Source: Periconia sp. R9002
Lineage: Eukaryota; Ascomycota; Dothideomycetes; Pleosporales; Periconiaceae
Direction of reading: 5' to 3'
Length of the DNA: 64,000 nucleotides
NCBI GenBank assembly: GCA_023627715.1
Contig: JAMAHW010000020.1
Span: forward strand, 310,001-374,000
Part shown: one piece after another, positions 48,449-59,114 of the stretch
Layout: every line of letters begins with the position of its first letter
Position numbering within the stretch: position 1 is the stretch's first letter
Position numbers and translations under genes: made by a program
Notes under the pieces: model-generated
Seen by the model: the letters and a program-made list of their open reading frames with translations, nothing else
What the model was told of the DNA's origin: nothing
Databases searched by the model: none

Positions 48449-50127
48449 ATGTCTCTTCCTAAGAGGGGAAAGGGGTGTTGGACTTGCAAAGAGCGAAAGA
48501 TTGCATGCGACAGGCAGTATCCAAAATGCCACGTTTGCCTCGAATCACGGCGAGAGTGCAAGGGCTACGGCATACGGCTCTCCTGGCCACGGAGCAATGA
48601 CAGGAAAAGGCTACGGGTGGTAAACACAGGGAAGGGATCGCAAAAAGGTGCCTCGTTACCCATACCGAATTGCTTTGTAAATGTGTATAGTTCGGATGTA
48701 GAACGGCTGCACGATATGTTAAATCCTTGTAAGTAGATGCGACTCGGTCAATGGAAAATACTAACCATTAGCAGTAATGAAGCGAACTGTACTCCCTCCT
48801 GTAAGACGAAGCCTCAGATGGACACCAGTTGAGTTAACCGGTGTGGAAGTGGACCTGTTCTCCTATTGTATGGAATCGATCTTGAAACTTGTTATCAGCG
48901 CTAAGTGCCCCAGATCAAACCATTGTCTCGCCAATGCTCACGTCGATGAACAACCCTCATGTGCAGAGCTTGATACTCCGCATGGGTTTCACTGATGGAA
49001 CACCTGCATCGACCGCTATCCTCTTGGGCATCTTTGCATTGGCATGCATTCATCTCAATGACCCTTTCAGAGCTCAAATGTATCAGTCAAAAGCCTGGAA
49101 TGCGATCAAGGCTGCCAAAATCCAGCAGACGGGTAGCGGGGATAAGCTCCGAATTATAGTTGCATTGAATCTGCAAGTTCAATTCGAGGTGAGACTACGT
49201 CCCCAATATATGCATGTGTTACTGAGATAGAAAAGGCCATATTGTCTGTTGACACTCGTCAAAATTGGGCGCATAATGTCTGTACTTCGAAACGGACTTC
49301 GATTAGTGCATACGATATAGACCAAACACATACGGGTGATTCCGCTTTGGTGCTTTATTGGGCCTACTACTTCGACGTGATATCCAGATTCTCTATCATA
49401 CATTATGCTCGCCGCTGGGCGGAGGCAGTTGAGTGTGCGAAATCGGAGCAGTTAACTGTAGTCGCAAGGAACTCTCCAGAGACAATGAGTGTAAGGTGTC
49501 CGCAATCCGTTCTAGTCATTTATTGATCACCTTTCCCAGATAATTCCTACGTTAGGATGCTCGCTTGAGGTTTGGGGTGCCATATCATCCTTGCTAAAAA
49601 CCATACTTCATGTCATGGACGAAGGCTATGACCAAACAGAACTGCTCAACAAACTGGAGCGAAGACTGAAGCACGCCCAACAAGTTGTTAAAGTTGAAGA
49701 AGTGTATGGCTATGAAGCAGCCTCCTTGGCAGATGTGCGGCAAACACGCGACATCGCGGAGCTTTACCGCTTAGCAGGCCTCATCTACATCTATCGCATC
49801 GGCTACAAGGCCCCCGCCACCAATCCATCATTACAAGCTGTCAAAGCGAGCGCCTTCACGATCCTGGAGAGGCTTCATACATGCGAAAGGACATTTCCAC
49901 TGTTTATAGTTGGCTGCGAAGCGCGTACAGATAATCAGAGAGCTACAGTTCTTCGGTTGATAGACAACACTCGTGTTCAGGTCACCCCGACACAGATCAT
50001 ACGCACTCATGATTATCTGGAACGCTTTTGGGCTGCTGATGAATTGGATGTGGCACAAGATACGGGCTTTGCTGAGAGATTGACATCTATCCTGAGTACT
50101 AAGGGTGCTCTGCCTGCTTTCTTGTAG
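48449..50127 (+). CDS. Zn(II)2Cys6 fungal transcription factor (irregular gene structure)
   Basis: The N-terminal cluster is textbook: Cys10-x2-Cys13-x6-Cys20-x6-Cys27-x2-Cys30-x6-Cys37 in KRGKGCWTCKERKIACD onward. The remaining protein has the helical layout of the fungal_trans_2/PF11951 type regulators and ends in FAERLTSILSTKGALPAFL. A frame-closing model is 48449-48728, 48775-48867, 48914-49188, 49227-49490 and 49540-50127 (499 residues). Introns 1 (46 bp, GTAAGT..CAG) and 4 (49 bp, GTAAGG..CAG) are good. Intron 2 (46 bp, GTATGG..CAG) removes what also reads as a conserved helix, so a one-base frameshift near 48888 is an alternative. Intron 3 would be only 38 bp ending in GAG, or 50 bp from an upstream GTTCAA donor. 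The gene may therefore be a recent pseudogene, or have assembly errors. Target genes unknown; it faces the isochorismatase-like gene. Confidence 0.72.
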
Positions 50128-50965
50128 CCAATGCCCGGTGTTTCGATTGTCTATTGTATGTACCTACCGTGCTGGTGTTATGTATCGGGCGGGTTGCTGC
50201 TAAGTGAGCCAACAACTAGTGGCATTACACAATCAATGCTAAAAATGTAACCCCATCAGCCAACATCTACAGTGGGTTGACGCATCGGGACGCTGCATAT
50301 CGGGAGGTTAGTTGCCTCACTAGTAATTGACTAATTGTATTAAACGGAGGAGAAAGGTCTAACATCTGATTTGTATAAAAATATAGTTCAGCTGAACCTC
50401 CCGATATGCGGCGTCCCGATGTGTCAATACCCTGTACACTTCGTAGTCTGGTCATCAAAATCGCCCTCCCAAATCCAAATTTAGGAACAAGCTTTATATA
50501 CACATTCGCGATTTTCTGGCTCAACTCTCGTTGCTTTAGTAATCGGTGCTCGTCGTCTGATGATTGTGGCGCGTGTGTTGCAAATCGCTCTGAATGCTGA
50601 TAACTTTTTGCGAATTAGTTCGGGTTAGGGCTGGCGCTAGCAACGGGCTCAAAGCAATGTCATTGGCCGGCACCGACTACATTGCATCACCTTAGTAAAG
50701 TAAAAGCAAAGCAAGATGGTTACCATTTGTGTGCTAAGTTACATAAGCTTCGCAAATAGTTGCAAGTTTGAAAGACAGTTTGTCGAAGAGGGACTATCTA
50801 TCAGTTTCACCGAATTTCGTCGAGTGTCCACACTGGGCAGTATATAGGACACGATGTCGCGGTCTGTTGGAAATCAATCAAAGCAACCAGCATTCGCACT
50901 TCTTACACTCTTCATACAAACCTTCTTCCCAACGAACTTGAGTCCCTAAAACAACTACATCGAAA
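50128..50965. other. Spacer hosting a MITE-like element
   Basis: About 840 bp between the regulator and the dehydrogenase. It holds the inverted-repeat element at 50270-50434 and, after it, the dehydrogenase promoter. No gene is seen. Confidence 0.55.
50270..50434. mobile_element. Probable MITE with about 40-bp terminal inverted repeats and TA target duplication
   Basis: The left end CAGTGGGTTGACGCATCGGG and the inverted right end CAGGGTATTGACACATCGGG belong to arms of about 40 bp that continue to cgggaggtt; the arms differ by a few substitutions and a small indel. The 165-bp unit is flanked on both sides by TA (50268-50269 and 50435-50436), the target duplication of Tc1/mariner/pogo elements. 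The interior is A/T-rich and non-coding, so it would be a non-autonomous element. Confidence 0.8.
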
Positions 50966-51935
50966 ATGCCTTCCTACGTCGTCGTCGGCGCCTCTCGAGG
51001 CATTGGAGTATGACCTTCCCTCCACCTTGTGTCCCCCTTACAGCACTCCTACTAACAAAATTCCAGCTAGGATATCTCAAGGCCCTCGCGGCCAAGCCAG
51101 AAAACACCGTCATCGGAATTGCACGCAACCCTTCAGCCGTGGAACCCATCCCCAACGTGACCATGCTCCAAGGCGACCTCACCAATGCAGCATCTCTCCA
51201 AGCCGCAGCCTCCAAAGTAGCCACCATCACCGCCGACGGCGCACTGGACCACCTCATCATCAACGGCGCCTACCTCTCCTACTCCACCCAATTCACCCCA
51301 GCCAGCGGTTTCGTCGGCAAGGAAGACTTCTTCCTCTCGGAGCTCCACAACTCCGTGGATGCCAACGTCGCGGGCGTGCTGTACACCATCAACGCGTTCG
51401 TGCCGTTGCTGAAGAAGTCGCCGATCAAGAAGGTCGTTGCCATTTCGTCCGGCCTTGCCGATCCCGAGTTGTACCCAAAGACAAACTTTTTCACCTCCAT
51501 TCCTTACTGCGCCTCCAAGGCGGCGCTTAATGCGCTGATTGCGCTCTACGCGGTTGAGTACAAGGACGAGGGGATTAAGTTTTTGGCGCTGAGTCCCGGT
51601 GTCGTAGCTACTGGTCCGGACCCGAGCACTTGTACGTTTTCCTTTGACTTTCCGTCTCCCTTCCCCCTTTTGGCCGCTCACTTCCCTACCCCTTCCCACA
51701 ATTAACATGCAGATATTTTTCCTCCAGGAACCTACTAACAGTCGACACAGGGGATCCCGAAACCCAAGCAGCCTTCGGCAAGATGGCCAGCGGCTTCGCG
51801 AAGGAGTACCCGAACTGGAAAGGCCCAAGCACCGTGGAGGAGAGCGTCGAGGCGCAGTTGAAGGTCATCGATGGCCTTACGCTGGAGAAATCAGGCGCCT
51901 TCTTGTCGCACTGGGGAAATAAGGAGTGGTTGTAG
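50966..51935 (+). CDS. Short-chain dehydrogenase/reductase (SDR)
   Basis: Exons 50966-51007, 51067-51631 and 51751-51935 encode 263 residues. Introns are 59 and 119 bp, and the joins read GASRGIG|LGYLKAL and DPST|WDPETQAAFG. The first exon holds only 14 residues and contains the nucleotide-binding GASRGIG. LDHLIINGAYLS (an NAG-like strand 4), the Ser of VVAISSGLAD and the YCASKAALNAL Tyr-x3-Lys give the catalytic set of classical SDRs. The loop ALSPGVVATG follows. It should be an NAD(P)H-dependent oxidoreductase in the cytosol; homologues in fungi are of the short, sniffer/CsgA-like type. The substrate is unknown. It lies just right of a MITE and converges on the SCP gene. Confidence 0.92.
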
Positions 51936-52168
51936 AATAATGGGGTTATGTACTGTATAATGATTGATGTAGACATTTAGAATCGTGATTCACTTACTTT
52001 ACATTCTTGTTGTTTCGTTACGTACCTATATCGCGGGAATAAAGTCAGTTAAATGTAGCTAGGGTGGTTACAGTACATTATCAGTGTCTTAATACGCTAC
52101 ACCACGTAGTGTCTCGATAACAAACAACTCTATACCTAGAGTTCAACATATGTCGCTTTGACTCTCTT

Positions 52169-53252
52169 TCATATACTACACCCCAATAATACGCTGAGTA
52201 TGAAACCACCCCATAATACTACATGATCTTGTCGTGCTATCCTCTCGCCACTGCTGCACACGCCGCCCATAGGACACTTGCTCGGTTGAGCCGTAGGCTC
52301 ACTCGACGATGTCGGTGACGATGTCGTACCGGTCGGTACTTCAGCCGGCTTATTATCATTACTAACCTGCGGCTGTACATTCTGCGTGAATTGTCGAAGT
52401 ACTGCCGCCAAAAAAAAGTCAGCCACTCACATTCCACACTCACAAAAAGGTAAAAGAAAGCGGAAACTCACTATTCCCAGCAGGCCAATACTCGCAGACA
52501 ACGAACCACCCGGGCGCGCCATCCTTGCCACCTCCCTTCTTCTTGCCATCACACCGCGTCCGCCCGCACCCGACATCTGTGGTCGCCTTCCACACCTAAT
52601 ATCATGGGTTACAAAGTCAGCTTAAGTCGACCAGGGGTGATACAATGAGTGATGAATGTCTCGATACACCACGCCACGTTGGTGTCTCGATAACAAACAA
52701 ACGACTCTGTCTGTACCTGGAGTTCTTCAACACACGCACCAGCTGCGTAAAATGCCCGACTCGTTCCGAGAAATCTCCCTTTTTGAAATCGTAGACTTTT
52801 CGCTCGTCGCCCCATGCGATTATGGAAGCTGAGGCGTTGGGGTAACCCGATGAGAGGTTCTCGCCTGTTGGGCCGCCCTGTATTTCTCTCTGTGTTAAAT
52901 TCACAAACAAGCACATGAATGTAAAATAAATGGAAGAGAGAGAAAGAGAGAGTACCGAATGTTCAAACACGCAACCCTCGCTCCACTTCTTCGCTGAATC
53001 CGCTAGTGTGTTGTTCCATCTTAACCCTGTGGCGTTGTGTTGGCCGCGGTACGTGTTGGTTACGTTTAGGATTGCTTTTTGGAAGGAGGAGTCGTTTGTG
53101 TATTCCGTTGGGGCGTCGTTGGTGTCTCGGGTGGTCGGTGGAGGTGTGGTGGCGGAAACGAGGGTTTGGGAGGAGGAGTGAGGTGGAGAGGATGTGAGGA
53201 GGAGGGTGATGGGTAAAAGGAAGGGAAGTCGTGATAATATTTTTGCTTTCAT
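52169..53252 (-). CDS. CAP/SCP domain (PR-1-like) secreted protein
   Basis: Exons 53252-52956, 52877-52740, 52595-52472 and 52401-52169 encode 263 residues; introns are 78, 144 and 70 bp. Joins read FEHS|GGPTGENLSSG, HFTQL|VWKATTDVGCG and WPAGN|ILRQFTQNV. All are classic CAP blocks: SAKKWSEGCVFEHSGG, GENL, VGHFTQLVWKATTDVGCG and GWFVVCEYWPAGN. Residues 1-28 form a signal peptide. The last 20 residues are hydrophobic (VVLWGGFILSVLLGCSI) after a Ser/Thr/Pro-rich stretch, suggesting a GPI anchor or wall-attached protein. Fungal CAP proteins (yeast Pry) bind and export sterols, and some act at host interfaces; the role here is not readable. The first intron is a multiple of three and free of stops (see findings). 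N-glycosylation sequons are present (NVT, NAT). Confidence 0.9.
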
Positions 53253-54585
53253 TTTGGGGTTGTAGTTGTTTTCTCAATCACGAAAAAAAAAGTTGAACAT
53301 GGAAATGAGAAACAACTTGTCGTTTCGTTGCCTTTTTCGTATTCTCACCCAAACAATACAACAAACATGCAAAAGGAGTAAAGACAAAGACGCTCTATAC
53401 GCGAAACAGGCACAGACGCAGCATTTGAGATCTCGTAAATGGAGGGAGAAGAAGAAGCATGATATCCTTCATCTCAGCAAACAGTTAATGCCATCAATCT
53501 CCCTAATACCTTGATTTGAACCACCCTGACCAACATGCTCGAGCCTCCATAGCAGGGCCATCATCCCGGTATTTGGGAGGTTCTTGGGGACAGGGCGCTT
53601 GCTGTGACGTAATGCGTCACGTGTATGCGCGACTTGGCGGGAACGACTCGCTGGCAGACTTACCAACCCAATTCTTGCCGCTGTGCCTACGGTGTACAGG
53701 GGTGTAAATGTCAGAGGCACTGAACTGATTTTGAATTGGTATATTGGTGTATATAGATATGTAGGTCTGAAAGGAAAAGACGAAAAACACCCAAAACAAA
53801 AACTCGGATGAAAACAAAAAGACGTTTTGAACACCCAACAGCATTCAATACTCGCTCGCTCGCTCGCTGACCTCATTACTCGTTGATCTTCGTCGTCACA
53901 TCTATGCTCAAATCTCGCAACCATCGTAACGTCGTCAATCTCCTGTACAACAACCCTCCAGAAAATCTGCAAAACATAACGAGAAAACAAAAGCAAGTAA
54001 CCTGACATGACTCCAACTCCAAAGAAAAAAAAGCAGTCAAAACTGGTACGTATAAAACGAGGCGCTTAAACGGAAAGTGGTATCTGAACTTTTCCTCGCG
54101 ACTTGCCCAAAAGACCCACCATCCCCCATAAACCACGCCGGATTCGAAAGACCATACCGGGAACCTAACCGAGAAGGATAAGTACGCCGAAAGGGATTCT
54201 AGAATATTCTTACGCCCGCGAAAGGAAAGACGAGGTTGTTGAGGGGAGAGAGTAGGAGTAGGCCGGAGAGAAGCAAAAGAAAACAAATGATATCAAATGC
54301 GCTAAAAATCGAATGAAACCGACGTCAAAACGAAAAAAATGAACAAGTGGATAAACTCTTTGCAAAGCAGCAAGTCGTTAATCCACGGGGCGTCCGACCA
54401 TCGGGATTTTGTGCGCGTAGCGACAGAGATCAGATCGCTACCAGCGGGATTTTCGACGAACAATGCGCATTTCGTTGGAAAAAGGGTCCCATTTCGCCTC
54501 GAGCTCTGCATCTTCTCGTCAGCGACCGCCACAAACAAAAAGACACACGTCTGTGATGGCATTTTGAAACTGTGTCACGATCTCT
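53253..54585. other. 1.3-kb spacer between SCP and ubiquitin-like-domain genes
   Basis: It contains a CTCG tetranucleotide repeat at 53851-53868 and A-rich stretches. A minus-strand frame near 53470-54000 has a semi-ordered end but no start, domain or splice context, so I do not call it. Confidence 0.5.
53851..53868. repeat. CTCG tetranucleotide repeat
   Basis: About four and a half units of CTCG in the spacer. Confidence 0.8.
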
Positions 54586-57217
54586 CTACGCGGGCGGCTT
54601 CCTGCGCTTCACGGACTGCGACCGACCGTTGCTCCCGGCGACCATCCAGCGCATGAAACCATTTGAGGCTGGCTTTGGCTTTGGTTTGGAAGATGACGCG
54701 CCAGGGGTCACGTTGGTGACACCTGTCGGCATTGGGCCTGCCTGCAGAGGTGGTACGCCTGGAGGTGGTGGGGGTGCACCTGGGATCACAGCAGGGGCAG
54801 GGGGGGGAGGGGGAGGGAGAGGGCCAACGGAGACGATATGTCCAGACATACGCTTCTTATCTTTACCCTTGACACTCTTTCCCACCTTCCCCCCTTTCGT
54901 TGGCGGTGGGCCATATACCATCTCGGGAGGCATAGGCACAATTTCGGGCTCCTTCGGTGGTGGAGGCTCAGGCATCGGCCACATGTGCATAGTAATTGAC
55001 CAGTCTGGCTGCACCATCGTCTCCCAAACCTGAGGAAGAATGATCTCGCCGTCCGGGCCAACGAGGTCATAGTGGCCCTCGTGCACATGCGGGCCGATGA
55101 TGTCGACGTGTAGGAACGCTTGTTTAATCAGCTCTTCCATGCCCTGTAACGTATTAGCCTATTGTCAGATTTAGGTACCTTGTGCTACATACCTTCCACG
55201 TCTTGCACAGATGCCACGGGAAACTGAACTTGCGCCCCACGGCGTCTTTGAACTTGATGGGAGGTTTCGGAGCGTCGCTCGGCTTCAATTTGGCGGCTTC
55301 CTCTTCGGCGGCCTTCTTCGCCTTTTCCAACTCTTCTGCGGCAGTTTTGGCCTCCGCGAGAGCTTTCTCATGGGCCGCCTTGGTCTCTTCTGCCTCCTTG
55401 GCCGCTTTTGCTTCTGCTTCCTCGCGGGCTTTCTTCGCCGCCTCGAGCAATTGCGCGGCGGCCTCGGCTTGTGCCTTCTTTTCCGCGGCCTCTTTGGCAA
55501 CTTTGGCGTCGTGTTCGGCTTTGTCAGCTGCGCGCTGTGCTTCTACTGCCGCTTCGCGCTTCAATTGTTCGTCTTTCTGAGCCAAGATGAGCTCCTCAAG
55601 CTTCGCAAGCTTATCCTCGTCGCCCTTCTTTTTCGCTTCGGCGGCCGCAATTCTGGCTTCTTCCAATGCCTGTTTCTTCGCGGCATCTTTTTCCATCCGG
55701 GCTTTTTGTTGTTCAATGAGCAGTTGCTCCAGTCTGGAGAATTTGGCATCCTCAGCCTTCTTTTCGTCGGCCTGGTCTTTGGCCAGCAACAGCTGTTCAA
55801 GCTTGGAAAGCACTCCGTCTTCCTTGACTGCATCAGGGGGAGGTTGTTGGGGTGGCGGTGGCATTGGCATGGCTACTACCTGCGGTGGCGGCACTGAAGC
55901 AGGCGGAGGAGGAGGAGGAGGGGGTCCCATATGGGAGTCCATGCCTGGCTCTGGGGGAAGATGCGGGGTACCGCGTTTGGAATGAGGATGCTGGGGCGGT
56001 GGGGAAGTGTTGTGCCCCGCGTACGGAGGATACATTCCTGGTGGAGGCATCCCAGGCGGCATACCGTATGGAGGCATGCCGTACGGTGGATAATAACCGC
56101 CGCCGTTGTTGTAATTGTAAGGCATCATCTCACCGTTGGGAGGAGGCGGAGGCATCGAGTTGCGGTGGGCTCGATTGTTGCGATGACCGTGACCCCCATG
56201 AGGAGGAGGGGGAGCATGCCCATCAAAGTAGCCAGCTGGACCCCCGGGGGGGCCTTGCCCGTGAGCGAAGGGGTTTTGACCACCGGGAGCGAAAGGGTTT
56301 TGGTTGTATCCATAAGGATCTGGGCTTCCGAATGGGACAAGCTGTCCAGGAGCTGGTGGTGGTGCACCCCCCTGGAAGGGATTGTATCGAGGATCCGACA
56401 TCATGCTGGGAGCGTACCCGCTAGGCGGAGCTTGGGGAACGTGACCCCACTGAGCGCTGGGGTGATGGGGAGGTTGCCCAGGGCGGGCACCATAACCCGG
56501 ATAATCGTCGTGACCGTCCAGCTCGTCAGAGTGATCGGACTGGGGCCTTCGCCGACGCGGACGAGGTTCGCGATCCAGCGTGTGCCTGCTGCGAGAGCGC
56601 GAGGGAGGGTCGCTGACTGGGGGTGCGTGGCGCGAAGACTTGCGGTGGCGTGAGGTATGGGATCGAGGGGCGGAGACGGCGGGAGGGGGGATTGCGTGGT
56701 GCTTTACACGGGGGCGTGAGGCCGAATCGGAGGGGCCGATTTCGTCAATGTAGTCCCACTCCTCGTCTTCGTCGTCCTCTTCGTCGGAGTCGGTGTATTC
56801 GTCGTCTTGACTACCAGACGAGACCTGGACGCCAGACGAGTCCTCTTCGTCGGTGTAGTGGTGATAGTTTTCCGAGCCTGTCGAATGGTTGATGGTGATG
56901 TTTCTCCTAAAAGAAATCTCGACGTTAGTGTCGCCTGGTTCAGGTCGCTCAGGAGAAATCGAAACGGTGGGAGAAGCGGTCTGACGGGAGATGCGGGAAG
57001 AAGAGGCACTCTGATGGGAGATGCGGGAGGAGGAATTGCTCTGACGGGAGATGCGGGAGGAAGAAGCGCTCTGATGGGAGGAGGTGCGGGAGGAAGAAGC
57101 GCTTGGAGGGGAGATGCGGGAAGAAGAGGAAGCTGTTCGATGGCGAACAGGGCGGTGCGAAAGCGACCGCCGGGGCTCAACAGGGCGAGTATGAGGAAGG
57201 GCTATGACTAACGGCAT
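54586..57217 (-). CDS. Low-complexity coiled-coil protein with C-terminal fungal ubiquitin-like domain
   Basis: Exons 57217-55193 and 55143-54586 (49-bp intron, join CKTWK|GMEELIKQAF) encode 860 residues. Order: Ser-rich repeats (29-82), an acidic segment with YTDSDEEDDEDEEW, a Ser/Arg-rich stretch, a long Pro/Gly/Tyr-rich region (GMPPYGMPPGMPPPGMYPP and poly-Pro), then an Ala/Lys/Glu-rich coiled coil of about 170 residues starting near VKEDGVLSKLEQLLLAKDQ, and finally the conserved globular part: FKDAVGRKFSFPWHLCKTWK, then EGHYDLVGPDGEIILPQVW. That last part matches the ubiquitin-like domain found at the C terminus of many Pezizomycotina proteins with similar layouts. No function is established. 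The tail has further poly-Pro and a basic KRRK end. Splicing is needed to complete the domain. Confidence 0.85.
56972..57133 (-). repeat. 30-bp tandem repeats encoding SASSSRISRQ-like units
   Basis: Five or so imperfect ten-residue units near the N terminus of the ubiquitin-like-domain protein. Codon differences show moderate age. Such arrays often vary in number among strains. Confidence 0.85.
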
Positions 57218-59114
57218 GAGGCTGGATGTCTAGTGGTTACCGTACTCGAGCGCGATCTACCAGAGAACGTGCTGAGTATGGTAACTTTGGATATAGAATT
57301 GGTAGTGAAGACGGACCTGGTGTCCTTTGAGAAGGGAGGGCAGAGACCGTGCACGGCTGACGGCGGGGTTAGAGTGAGTGGTGGTGGTGGGTGTGTGATG
57401 GGCAAAAAAGTGCGGGGGGCGCAATGCCGCTCGTGTTTGTAAACAGATACGACAAGACGAGTAGAGTAGTACAGGAGCCGGCTGGGTTTGGGCTTGGGCA
57501 GCCAGCAACTCGGGCAGGCGGTGGCGGGACCGGCGTTATTTGAAGCTGACCAGTGGAGGAGGGGAGGGGAGGGGAGGAGAGGAGGGGGCGCAAGGGGGCA
57601 GGCAAGGCGTGCGAGGAGTGATGAACAATGGTGGAGGGCACGAGGAGGATTGATGGATGCAATGCGAGGATGCGTCGCAAAAGGTCGGCTGAAGCACGGT
57701 GGGCCAGAGGCTGATCCTGGCTTGTCTATGCGGGTCCTCTTGGCTGTGTGGTTCCAAAGAGGTTTTGTTTGAAAGACTGCTAGCTAGGCTCAGACGGGGT
57801 GGGATGGGATGGAGAGACAATCGATAAGAGGGAGGGATGACGGCGTCGATCCAGCAAGGCAAACTTGGCTCGAGGGCCGAGGGTTAGTTGGCTAGCGGGG
57901 CCCAACTAAGGGAATGGGGGGCAGAGGGCAGGGGATGCCAGGTCGCCTAGGGCACCAATCCAATCGTCTCGTGGCTCCACGGTTGATTTGACGCCCAAAA
58001 GAAAAATCCGGGCGGAAAAGATGGGAGACGGAGAGGAGAGACGAGAGAGGAGAGAAACAAGAAGAAAAGAGCCACGGATCAGTATGTAGGCAGACAAACG
58101 GGAATGGTTCCTGGGGGTGTTGTTTGTTGTTGTTGTTGTTGGTAGTGGTGGAGTTCCTGTTGTGGTGGCTATAACCTTTCTTTTTGGCGGCCCTCGGGGA
58201 TTTTGTAGAAACCTGGGCGTTGCTGGGGTGCTGCGTGGTATGTGTGTGTGTGCAACAAATTCCAATATGGGATAGGTGTGATGTTCTACACAAGGCAGAG
58301 AGGCAGAGAGTCAAAGGAAACGTCCTATGATGGGTGGGTGGTTGCTCCGCTGGACTTTCTGCGGCGTGTCTTTCGGATTTGGTAGTGCTTCTCAGTAATG
58401 GTGTTGTTGGATTGATGGGACATATCTAGGCAATTCGATGTCAAGATGATGGATGGTGCTGTGGTGTGGATACACGAAAATGGGTCGAGAACTACAAGGC
58501 AAGGCAGGAAGAGTTATGCAAGAAGCGTGCTGGGCTCGCCTCATTGCCCCTTCGACCTCTTATTTATTGCTGCACACCGGAAAGGAGTCATACGGGCCTG
58601 CAGCAAAATTTCTTGCCCGTCCGCCTCTCTTTGCGCCCTGTCCCGTGCGTACTACGTGTGCTCTCCCAATTGCTCCAAACTCCCCGCTGGGCCTGCTCTT
58701 GCCGCCAGGGCCCAGCACAACGCTGCCCAAACCGTTGCCAAAAAGCCCCAGAGCCCCATTTGCTTGCCTGCAACTTGCAACAGAGCCTCGAAAGGATCTG
58801 CGCCTGCAGCCCAACGTGATGTGGCCGCTCTTCGTAGGGCAGTCCACCTGTCACCCTGGTTCCACCCCGTCTAGTCTAGCCTCATGTACACTTGCGTTGG
58901 CGTGCTTTCCTCACCGGTTCCTCTGCTTCATTGCCCACCATGGTCCACCCGGAGAGAAACATGGATTGCGTATTCGTCCCGTACCAAAGCTATACAAGCC
59001 CGTCCGCCACTGGTTGCCCTCATCCACTTCAATATATGAAACACGAAGCCCTGTTGGTCTGTCTACCTGTCTGCCTATGTATCTTGTCTGTCCATCCGCC
59101 TGCTTGACTGCCTT
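57218..59114. other. 1.9-kb spacer upstream of the ubiquitin-like-domain gene
   Basis: No supported gene. It contains a purine-rich GGGGA tract at about 57554-57588 and a TTG trinucleotide run at about 58119-58142. It should hold the promoter of the ubiquitin-like-domain gene and the exchanger's 3' UTR. Confidence 0.5.
58119..58142. repeat. TTG trinucleotide microsatellite
   Basis: Six or seven imperfect TTG/TGT units in the spacer. Confidence 0.8.

Noticed and set aside
43510..51935. Classical secondary-metabolite cluster
   Set aside because: No polyketide synthase, NRPS, terpene cyclase or P450 is present, so only a weak catabolic grouping is proposed.
53500..53580. Possible tRNA on the minus strand (GGTTCAAATCA resembles a B box)
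   Set aside because: No matching A box at the right distance and no acceptor-stem pairing could be found. No other tRNA or rRNA gene was seen in the window.
53469..54008. Minus-strand open frame with a semi-ordered end (LPNTGMMALLWRLEHVGQ)
   Set aside because: No recognisable domain, no good start, and the upstream part is low-complexity. It lies in the spacer downstream of another minus-strand gene and is more likely UTR or spacer.
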